Shown: positions 51,661 to 62,600 of the stretch, one piece after another
Position numbering within the stretch: position 1 is the stretch's first letter
Layout: every line of letters begins with the position of its first letter
Translations under genes and position numbers: made by a program
Source: Pipra filicauda
Taxonomy: Eukaryota; Chordata; Aves; Passeriformes; Pipridae
Length of the DNA: 64,000 bases
Direction of reading: 5' to 3'
Assembly: GCF_003945595.2 (NCBI RefSeq)
Contig: NW_024104890.1
Location: forward strand, 62,001-126,000
The notes under the pieces: generated by a model
The model's input: the letters and a program-made list of their open reading frames with translations, nothing else
What the model was told of the DNA's origin: nothing
The model's database searches: none

Positions 51661-53240
51661 GTCATTAAAGTGAGGGCCCCTCCTAAACTGAGGGATCCCC
51701 TGAATTGAGGAACCCCCCAAATCTGAGGAACTCCCTAAACTGAGAGATCCCCCTAAATTGAGGGATCTCCCTAAATTAAGGAACCCCCCAAATTGAGGGA
51801 CCCCCCAAATTGAGGGATCCCCTCAAATTGAGGAACCCCCTAAACTGAGGGATCCTCCCAAACTGAGGAACTCCTCTGAATTGAGGGATCCCCCTAAATT
51901 GAGGAACCCCCCAAATTGAGAGATCCCCCTAAATTGAGGGATCTGCCTAAATTGAGGAACCCCCCAAATTGAGAGATCCCCCTAAATTGAGGGATCTGCC
52001 TAAATTGAGGAACCCCCCAAACTGAGGAACCCCCCAAATTGAAGATCCCCCTAAATTGAGGAATCCCCCAAATTGAGGGACCCCCCTAAATTGAGGGATC
52101 CCTCCTAAATTGAGGAACCCCCTAAACTGAGGATCCTCCTAAATTGAGGGATCCCTCTAAATTGAGGGATCCCTCCTAAATTGAGGAACCCCCCAAATTG
52201 AGGGATCCCCCCAAATTGAGCATTCCCCTAAATTGAGGAATCCCCCAAACTGAGGAACCCCCTAAATTGAAGGACCTCCCAAATTGAAGAATCCCCCAAA
52301 TTGAGGGACCCCCCCAAATTGAGGAACTCCTCTAAATTGAGGGATCCCCCTAAACTGAGGAAACCCCCAAATTGAGAGATCCCCCAAATTGAGGGATCTG
52401 CCTAAATGGAGGAACCCCCCAAATTGAGGGATCCCCCCCAAATTGAGGAACTCCCTAAACTGAGGATCCCCCTAAATTGAGGGATCCCCCAAATTGAGGA
52501 ACCTCGCAAATTGAGGAACCCCCCTAAATAGAGAACCACCCCCTAAACTGAGGACCCCCCCATGAAATAAGGAACTTCCCCAAATTCTGGACCCCTCCTC
52601 CCCCCAAACTGAGGTCACTCCCCAGACTAAGACCCCCTAAATTGAGGAGCCCCTCCCCCAATCGAGGACTCCCCCCAAATTAAGGAACCCCCCCCTAAAT
52701 TGAGGAACCCCCTAAAGTGAGACATCCTCCCCTAAATTCTGGACCCTCCCCCCAAATTGGGGACACCCCCCAGACTAAGAACCCCCTAAATTGAGGAGAC
52801 CCCCCCCCTAAATTAAGGAACCCCCCAAATAGAGGGTCTCCCCCAACTGAGGACCCCCCCTAAATTGATGACTCCCCTAAACTGAGGAAACCTCCCCCAA
52901 ATTGATGACTCCCCCAAATTGAGACACCCCCCCAAAATCCTGCCTCCCCCCCCAAGTTAAGGACGACCCCCCCCCCAGTTGAGACCCCCCACCAAATGGA
53001 GGACCCCCCCCCTTTAAATCGAGGAAACCTCCCTCAAATGAATGATCCCCCCAAACTCAGACATCCCCCAAAATCCTGGACACTCCCCCTAAATTAAGGA
53101 CCCCCTAAATTGAGGAGCCCCCCTAAAGTAAGCGCCCCCCCCTCCCCAAATAGAGGACCCCCCAATTGAGGACCCCCCCCCAAACTGGTGATCTCCCCTA
53201 AATCGAGGAAAACTCCCCAAATCAAGACACACTGCCCAGC
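51661..53240. repeat. C-rich minisatellite upstream of the GDI2 promoter
   Basis: Short units (about 15-22 bp) of AAATTGAGGGATCCCCC and AAATTGAGGAACCCCCC. They degenerate toward longer C runs and end in an uninterrupted C run near 53,246-53,265. The minus strand is correspondingly G-run-rich. Confidence 0.9.
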
Positions 53241-53269
53241 ATTTCCCCCCCCCCCCCCCCCCCCAAAAA

Positions 53270-53599
53270 AATTGGGGACCCCCCGATCGGATCCCGGGCG
53301 AGGAGGGCGAGGGACCGCACTGCGCATGCGCGCCGCGCCCCCCACCACGGTGGCAGCACCGCCCACACCCGCCGCGCGCCCGCCCTTTGATTGACAGCCC
53401 CGCCGGCCAATGGCACGGCGGACCGGGCGGTGATTGGCAGGCGCGTGGGCGGGGCGCGGGCGGCCCGGCCCCGCCCCCCCCGGCGCGGTCCCCTCACGGC
53501 GGCGGCTCCATTTTCTCGCGCTCCCGCGGCCCCCGCGCAGCGCCCGCTCCGCCTCAGCCCCCGGCCCGGAGACACCCGCCGCGACACCGCCGCGCCGCC
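53270..53599 (+). promoter_or_regulatory. GDI2 CpG-island promoter and 5' UTR
   Basis: CpG-dense. Contains the NRF-1-type palindrome GCGCATGCGC (53,322-53,331), CCAAT (53,407-53,411), an inverted CCAAT box (ATTGG 53,433-53,437) and GGGCGGGGC GC boxes. GGCGGCGGCTCCATTTT is likely 5' UTR. It runs directly into the ATG with no intron. Confidence 0.8.
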
Positions 53600-53644
53600 A
53601 TGAATGAGGAGTACGACGTGATCGTGCTGGGCACCGGCCTCACG
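53600..53644 (+). CDS. GDI2: GDI2 coding exon 1
   Basis: Fifteen codons, [15 protein letters not shown], with GCCGCC before the ATG (Kozak) and donor ACG|GTGAGG in phase 0. Confidence 0.97.
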
Positions 53645-56600
53645 GTGAGGAGCGGCCGCCGCCCGCTCGCGCCTCGGGCCTGCTGCGGGCGGCCGCCGCC
53701 CTGCCCCGCCCCGCCGCCCCCCCCCATCCTCCCCCAACCCCCGCCATCCCTCGCCTCCTGCGGCTGAGCCCCCTCCCCATCCCTCACCCACCGCGGCCCC
53801 GCTGTCCTTTCGTGTGGGTATCACCTGATTATCTTGCCCAGCTTGGCTCTGAGCCCCCCGGCCTCGGGCACGGGGGTCCCGGTGCCCCCTCGGGGGCGGG
53901 TCCCTTCGCCAGTGTCTCAGCTGATAATCGCCCCCCTCACCCCATTCGGGTCGTTTTCTTCGGCTGTGACCTCTGCGTCGGAGCTCCCCCTTAACTCTGT
54001 CCTCGTCCCTGCCCCCTCCCTCTGCCCAATATTACCCTCGGGGTCTGGTGTGTGGGACCCCCCGGGACCCCCGGGGTCCTTCCCCATCCTTAATGCTCAC
54101 AGTAGCCCCCACCTTCAATCCCATCCTCACCCCATAATCCTTCCCCCCTCATTCCAGCCTTGTCTGGGTTCCTTCCTCCCCCCATCCCCAATATTATCTG
54201 GGGGTGTGTGACCCCCCAGGGACCCCCTTGGTCCTTCTCTCCATCACTAATTCTCCCAGCACCCCCCACCTTCAATCCCACCCTGGATCCTTCCCTCCCA
54301 TTCCAACCCTGTGTTCCTCCCCCCCCCCCATCTCCAGTATTACCTGGGGTGTGTGACCCCCCCGGGCCCCCTGCATCCTTTCCCCCATCATTAATTCTCC
54401 CACCTTCAATCCCACCCTGGATCCTTCCTTCTCATTCCAACCTTTTCTGGGTTCCTCCCCAACCATCCCCCATATTACCTGGGGGTGTGTGACCCCTCCC
54501 AGGACCCCCTGGATCCTTTCCCCCATCATTAATTCCCACAGCACCTCCCACCTTCAATCCCACCCTGGATCCTTCCCTCCCATTCCAGCCCTGTGTTCCT
54601 TGCCCCCCCTCCATCCCCCATATTATCTGGGGATGTGTGACCCCTCCCAGACCACCTGGATCCTTTCCTCCATCATTAATTCTCACAGCACCCCCCACCT
54701 TCAATCCTACCCTGGATCCTTCTCCCCTCATTCCATCCCTGTCTGGGTTCCTCCCCAACCATCCCCCATATTATCTGGAGATGTATGACCCCCTCCCAGG
54801 ACCCCCTGCATCCTTTCCCCCATCATTAACTCCCACAGCACCCCTCACCTTCAATCCCAGCCTGGATCCTTCCTCCTTATTCCAACCCTGTCTGGATTTC
54901 TCCCCAACCATCCCCCATATTATCTGGGGATGTGTGACCCCCTCAGGACACCTGCATCCTTTCCCCCATCATTAATTCCCACAGCACCTCCCACCTTCAA
55001 TCCTACCCTGGATCCTTCCTTCTCATTCCAACCCCATGTTCCTTCCTCCTCCCATCCCCAATATTACCTGGGGATGTGTGACCCCCCAGGACCTTCTGGG
55101 TCCTTTCCCCCATCATTAATTCCCACAGCACCTCCCACCTTCAATCCTACCCTGGATCCTTCCTTCTCATTCCAACCCCATGTTCCTTCCTCCTCCCATC
55201 CCCAATATTACCTGGGGATGTGTGACCCCCCAGGACCTTCTGGGTCCTTTCCTCCATCATTAATTCCCACAGCACCTCCCACCTTCAATCCCACCCTGGA
55301 TCCTTCCTCCTCATTCCAACCCTGTCTGGGTTCCTCCCTCACCATCCCCCATATTATCTGGGGATGTGTGACCCCCCCCCGGATCCTTTCCCCCATCATT
55401 AATTCCCACAGCACCCCTCACCTTCAATCCCAGCCTGGATCCTTCCTCCTTATTCCAACCCTGTCTGGGTTCCTTCTCCCCCTGCATCCCCCATATTACC
55501 TGTGTGTGTGTGACCCCCCAGGACCCCCTGGATCCTTTTCCCCATCATTAATTCCCCCAGCACCCCCCACCTTCAATCCCACCCTGGATCCTTCCCTTCC
55601 ATTCCAACCCTGTGTTCCTCCCCCCTCCATCCCCAATATTACCTGGGGATGTGTGACCCCCCTGGACCCCCTGCATCCTTTCCCCCATCATTAATTCTCC
55701 CACCTTCAATCCCACCCTGGATCCTTCCTTCTCATTCCAACCTTTTCTGGGTTCCTCCCCAACCATCCCCCATATTACCTGGGGGTGTGTGACCCCCCAG
55801 GACCCCCCCTGGATCCTTTCCCCCATCATTAATTCCCCCAGCACCCCCCACCTTCAATCCCACCCTGGATCCTTCTCCCCTCATTCCAGCCCTGTCTGGG
55901 TTCCTCCCCCTCCATCCCCAGTATTATCCCGGGGCTCTGGTGTGTGGGACCCCCTCCCCCAGGACACCGGGGTCCTTTCCCCCATCATTAATTCCCACAG
56001 CACCCCCCAGTTTCAATCCCACCCTGGATTCTCCTCCCCCATCCCTCACTGACCCCCCAGGTGGGGTTTTTACGTGATCATAACACACCCTCGTGTTTGG
56101 ATACCCCCCTTTCCCGATCCCAATCCACCTGGATACCCCCCTTTCCCCGATCCCAATCCACCTGGATCCCCCCCCTTTCCCCGATCCCAATCCACCTGGA
56201 TCCCCCCCCAGCTCCCGGGGGGCCCCAGGAAATGCGGTTGTTTTGCGGAGGGAGTGCGGGGGGCGGGGGGGGAGGACTCGGACAATAAAACGCCGACGGG
56301 GATTTATCGCCTTTCCTTTATGTTCTACGTTATCATCCGATTTTTTTTTCCCCTTCACGCATCCTTCCTACCCCCCCTAAACGCGCCGTGGCTGCAGGTC
56401 CGTGCAGGGTGGAGGCAGCCGCGGTTATCCCCCCCTCTCCATCCCCGTTCCCGCTCCGCCTTTGCAGCCTTCGGCTCCATCCAGCCCTGACTGCAGCAGG
56501 AGGGGGATGGGAGAGGCTGGCGAGCCTGTCAAATTTCCCTTATTCCCCCCCCCCCCAAAAAAAAAACCCCACAACCCTTTTTCCTGCTTCATCGCGGTGC

Positions 56601-59600
56601 TCCCTGAGGAGAGCTGACAGCTGACGGGGGCGCGGCGCGGGGAGGGGGATGAGCCGTGGAGGGGCTTTGTCCTATTGTGGAGGATGCAGCCCGCGCCGCA
56701 GGGAGAAAAAACATGGCAGTGCCGCTGCTCCCGAGCTCTGCTGGAGGATCCTCCCGCTTCCTGCGTCCCTGGAGCCCCGGGAGATGCCGCGGGAGGGCGG
56801 ATCGCAGGTTACAAACACGAGGCATTGTTTGAGGAAAGGGGGGGAAGAGAAGCCGATATGGTGGAGGAGAAGGTTTTCCTCGCTGTGAAACGGCCCTTCC
56901 TGCTTTTGTTCCCGGCTTTGAGCCAGGAAAGGTGCCCGGACAAAGGGATGTCTGTGGGGTTTCCCCCACTTCCCCCCTCGGGGTGGGGATTAAATTGGAA
57001 TCCACGAGTTTTCCTCCTGTCGTTTTGGGATTGATGGGGCTGCTGGCACAGGGCACAGCTGGGTTCTCGTCCCCCTCTTTTGGGGTTGGGAAGAACGGGA
57101 ACAAACCTGGGATGTGGCACAAAGGAGACCTGCAAAGTGTGGGAGCGTCCTCCCGGCTGCTGCCGTGGGGGAGACCCAACTTTCCTGGTTGCTTTCACTC
57201 CTCCCTCCCAAGGCTCTTCCTTTGGAAGGCTTAGGAGGAAGAAGCTTCTTCCCTTTGATAGGGAAAGCTGGAGTCTGCCCTAAAAACCTGTCCCTGGCTC
57301 AGCAAAGCGGGAAAATTTGGGGAGGTGAATTATGAGCTTCCAGTGGAGGGGCCTCCAATAGACCCGAGCTCCATTAAAATGGTAATTTATGCTTTAGAGC
57401 GATCGGGGTATCAGGTTGGTGAACACGGGGGCTTAATCTCAAACTGACAAATTCCAGTGTAAATTTGACAAAAGGCCCCTTGTGAAATCACTTTTAAGAC
57501 AAGCTCCTGCTAATGAGCAGCAGTTGAGTTAAAAGGAATAAATTATGGCCTTATTTTGAGGTGTGCTGACCAAACTCCAGAGCCTGGGAACGTGCAGGGG
57601 CGCCCGATTTTCCTTCTGATGTGCCGGCCTTCCCTCTGAAATACTAATTAGGATGGGCTTCATCTGCTCTGGAGCAGCTGCTGTGGAAAAAGAATGGAAA
57701 GCAGAGGTCCTGGTGCAGCCAGGATGTTCCCCATCCTAAAATTCCCAGTGTTGGCTCATCCACTGTGGCTGGCAAGTGGTGTTGGAGCGGAGCTGGGTCA
57801 GGCTGGGCTGCAGGACTCCTCCACAGGCAGATGAGGCAGCTGGAAGCCTGAAGGTTGCTCCCCCAGCAACCTGGTCAGGTTTCCCAAGGAGAAGGAAGTG
57901 GAAACACTTCCAGTCGTTTCTTTCCTTTTCCAAAGAGCCTTGAGCTGTCAGGGAAGTTCTGGTGATGTTCCCAGAGCGGAGTCTGGTCCTGGAGCCCCAC
58001 CAGGCCGCTGTTGTAGCCCTGAGGTTGTGCCTCTGCTGCTGCTGCTCTGGAGGGGATTTTCTTTCCCTTTCCCAAGTGAGAGTTCAGGTGGTGGTTTAAA
58101 GGGGAAAAAGGAGTCGTTGGGGCCTTTGTAGGAGAGCACAAACACACCCACTGCCCTGGTGGTTCTGGTTGGGTCTGTGGGGCTGAGCGCACGTGGGAAT
58201 TCCGCTGGGGCGGATCTGGGAGTGCAACACGAATATTTCAGGTGTTAATCTCTTCCTCAAGCAGCAGGGAGGGACTAAGGCAGCTTTAGGACTGGGATTA
58301 CTGGCGCTCCAACTATTTCAGCTTTTCCCTTCTGCGTGCTAATGAGAGACCCCCTCGCAGTGCCAAGCTCCTGGAGATGTGTCTGAGCCCCCTGGGGGGG
58401 TGGGGAATAATCCTGGTGCATTTTTAGTCCTGAATTACTGCTGATACAACAGCCTCCGACTTCCACGAGGTGGGATTAACTCCAGGGCTCCTCCTGAGCC
58501 CCTGTGTGCTGGGGGCAGGTGTTTCCTGCTCCAGAGCTGGCTCATTCCTGGTGGGAATGGCTCCTCCAAGGTGCTGGAGTCCTAATAGCTTTAAGGCCCT
58601 TGATTAGGCTTGTCATGTGTGTTGGGCATTGTGGATTAGGGATCATCTTCCTGCAGACCTGCTGCACAAGCAGGTTTTAATCTGGCACAGGGATCCCAGG
58701 CTGGAGAACTCCTCGGGTTTGGGTTTTCACACTTGGTTTTTCAGCTCACCTTAATTTGCACCTCTCGGGTCTGGAGGTCTGGAAGTGGCTTGGTAATTCC
58801 TCACTGGGGTCTTTGGGAGTTGTGTTGTGCCCCGTGATGGGGTGTTCGTTCTCTGCCCTCGGTGCTTCTCCCTTATGGATTATTTTCCCTGAATTCTGGG
58901 GATAATCAGCCCATCCTGTTCAGCCCCAGCAGGTGAACGCCGCATTCCTGCTGGGGTTTCACTCTTTGCAGGCTGAACTAAGCTTCTTACCTGCCAGCTG
59001 CCTCCCTGCCTTAAAGCTATTTAAATCCATCACAGGGGTGCAGATTCACTTTCGGGGGGAGCAGAGGAACCACACTCTGGGTCGGGATATGTTTAGTCCT
59101 TGTGGAAATAAAGCACCTCCAAGTGACTGCGAGGACCAAGTGGGGACTCACCATCCTCTGGTAGCTCAGGGATTGTCCAGGGGCAGTGAGGGGTTTGTAG
59201 GATGAGCTGAGGGGATTCTCCTGGTGCAGTGAAGGGTTTGTAGGATGAGCTTGGGGCTGTCCAGGGGCAGTGAGGGGTTTGTAGGATGAGCTGAGGGGAT
59301 TGTCCAGGTGCAGTGAAGGGTTTGTAGGATGAGCTTGGGGTTGTCCAGGGGCAGTGAAGGGTTTGTAGGATGAGCTGAGGGGATTCTCCTGGTGCAGTGA
59401 GGGGTTTGTAGGATGAGCTCAGGATTCTTCAGGTGCAGTGAGGGATTTGTAGGATGAGCTCAGGATTTTCCAGGGGCAGGGGGGGGGTTGTAGGGTGAGC
59501 TTAGGATTCTCCTGGTGCAGTGAGGGGTTTGTAGGATGAGCTGAGGGGATTCTCCTGGTGCAGTGAGGGGTGCTTTGGCAGTTTGTAGGATGAGCTATGG

Positions 59601-62600
59601 GGTTTGTCCAGGTGCAGTGAGGGGTTGTTTGGCAGTCGTAGGAGGAGCTATGGGGGTTGTCCTGGTGCAGTGAGGGGTTTGTAGGATGAGCTATGGGGGT
59701 TGTCCAGGTGCAGTGAGGGGTTTGTAGGATGAGCTTGGGTTTGTCCAGGGGCAGTGAGGGGTTTGTAGGATGAGCTTGGGTTTGTCCAGGTACAGTGAGG
59801 GGTTTGTAGGATGAACTCAGGATTGTCCTGGTGCAGTGAGGGGTTTGTAGGATGAGCTATGGGGTTTGTCCAGGTGCAGTGAGGGGTTGTTTGGCAGTTT
59901 GTAGGATGAGCTGAGGGGGTTTGTCCAGGTGCAGTGAGGGGTTGTTTGGCAGTCGTAGGAGGAGCAGAGCTCTGGATCATGCTGGAATCTGACACGACAG
60001 ATGTAGCCAACGTGTGATGGGTGGGCACCCACCGGACGAGTTCCTGTGTCACCTGGACCAGAGGATCTCCAGAGGTCCCTCCCAACCCCAAATCCTGTGA
60101 TGTACTGGCCCCAGCCCGGCCCTGATTTCGAAGAAAGAGCCCCGGTGGTGGCAGAGCCCGTTGTGGGAGCCGGAGGGACCGTGCCCCGTCCCGCCCTCAG
60201 ACGGAGCAGCGCTGGCTCGGGTTTCCGTCGGTCTGTCTGAGCCTCTCTGAACTGCCGCCCTACTTGGAGGCAATCCATGGAAAGCTCCTCGCCTCCCTCC
60301 ATTCCTCAAGGCTCCTGCCTGCAGAAGGTCCATTCACAACCGGTCCCTGCTCACGAGGGAAGAGCCGATGCTCTCAAACAAGCCTGGAAGCACCGGTACC
60401 TTCGAGTCGCTCCTGTTGTTTTTTCCCATGGATTTGTGCCCTCTCCACATTCCCGGTGCCCCTTTCTCCCTGGTGCTGTGCTCTCCAGCCATCTGAGCAG
60501 CCAGGGTGGTGCTGCAGACGCCAGGACTTGCTCTGCCATTGGCTGGGACACAGCGAGCTCCCGGGAGCTGTCGGAACCTGACCTGGTGGAGCTCTGGATT
60601 ACAGTCCCTTTGCATGGAGACCATATTCCATCCATCCCTCTGGATACCCGGAGCTCTCCCTGCCCTGCCCTGGTGCTGCTCCCAGCAGCTGCTCTGCCTT
60701 CCTGTTTGCTTGACGCTGATATTTACACTCAGCCAAAACCCTCCAGATTTGAACTCTGACGCTTCCCCTTTTTTACTTGAAACCCTTCCCAGCCCTTCCC
60801 ACATCAGCCCAGGCCGCTTGTTTTCCTCACCCAAACCACACCAGGACACAGATCCAGCGGTTCCAGCGGCCGGGGAGAGCTCCAAAGGAACTGCTGAGCT
60901 GGGAGGATGAATCCATTGTGCACCCCGTGTGTTTTATGGCTCGTGAGAGGCCCGGGTGGGATTCCAGCGCTCCGGGGCCCCGCAGGAGCTGGGTGATGGA
61001 AGGGACGTGTTTAACGAGCCTTGGATGAAATAGGAGCGGGATATCTCCACCTCAGTGCCCGTAGGGGTGTTTAATGGGTAGGAAAGAAGATGGAGGAGGT
61101 ACTTAAGGGCTCTTATATCTCCTGCTGGTACCCAAATCCAACCTGAGGAAGGGATACAGGCTGGCTGTGTGCATCACTGGGAAGATGGAGCGAGGGCTGC
61201 TTTGAAGTTAAATGGAGGCAGGAAATCAGCTGACAGCCAGAGCAGCGACTGGAACTTCTGCTGTGGTTTAACTCCTGCCTTTGAGACTCATTTGGTGTGA
61301 AATCCTGGTTGGCTTCCAGCGTGGACACTCTCAGAGCCCTGTGCCACCATCTGGCAGAGCTGGTGAGATGTTCCAGGGTGGAGCAGGGAGCCCGAGGCCA
61401 GGGCTGGGAGGAGCTGATGAAGTTGGTGTGACAGCCCCACGTCACACGTGGTTAACCAGTGACAGCAGAGCTGACACCCCGCAGCCACCCTCGCTCCCGC
61501 GGTTCCTCGCCCTTGGAGGCCTTGAGGAGTGTCTTAGCAGAGGGTTTGGGGCTCTCTGCTTGCTCCAGCCTGCGTGGGAAAACAGGAGGAGCCTTGTAGG
61601 ACTTGTGTGGAAGGTGCTGGGAGGAGGTTTTGTGGGAGGTGCTGTGGCCAGCTCTTCTCGACCCAGCTGGTGATCACAGAGCCGTGTGGGCACCGTGTTT
61701 GCCATCCAGGGATTCCTTGCCGTGCACTGGGCAGCTCCAGCTTTGTCCTCAGCTCCTTGGCTGGATGAGGGTGGCACCCTGGTGGGTGACAGACTGGCCA
61801 GCAGTGCCTTACTGTCCCAGCGGAGAAGGTTTGCCCGTGGCCACCTGGAAGCGCCAGGACAGCAAACCCTCGTGCCAGCAATCCCTGCCAACCGCCCCCA
61901 CACCTTCAGAACCAAATAACCCCCCCTCAAAGCTGCCTTGGGAGGGGTTGGGGAAGTTGTAGATGATTTTACAGCTTCCTTTACACCGAGGGTTGCCTGG
62001 AGTCGGGATTTACGCGGCGTGTAAACAAGACGCGGCGGGAGACTTCTGGTGTTTGTGGTTTGCCTCGTGTGACCGAGCGACACCTGCCTTGGCCAGGGTT
62101 GCTGTGGTGGAAATAAAGCTCCTGAAACCCAGTTGGGGGGGAAAGACACAGGAGGAGAGTCCTGGGAAAGGTGCTCGTGGAGGGAACGTGAAGGATCTCA
62201 GGGAGACACGGATCTCTGCCAGGAGGGCCAAGCTGTGAGTGAACATCTTCCCCACTCCTGGGAGTGGTGGCATCTCCCAGCAGCTGCATGGGGGGGTTTT
62301 ACAGGCTGAATGGTGAATGCAGAATCATGGAATGGTTGGGGTTGGAAGGGACCTTGAAGCCCACCCAGTCCCACCCCTTCCAGGCAGGGAACATTCCGGT
62401 AGCCCAGGTTGACCCACCCGTGATGTGAGATGTGGCCGGGACCTCCCAGTTAGACCTTGCTGATGGTGAGCAAGAGCTCAGCTGCACATGTAGTTCTGCT
62501 CTTGGGGGGAGCTGAGACAGAGCAAGATCAGTAAAACCTCCCTGCTAAGCTGTCCTAAGCATGCAGACATTCAAGTTTTCCTTAAGCTCTTTGGCTGTGA

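Noticed and set aside
54930..55694. 254-codon frame in GDI2 intron 1
   Set aside because: Repeat translation of the 145-bp array; no independent start, domain or exon structure.
56390..56800. GC-rich patch considered as an alternative GDI2 first exon
   Set aside because: No donor or coding start that joins exon 2 in phase could be supported.
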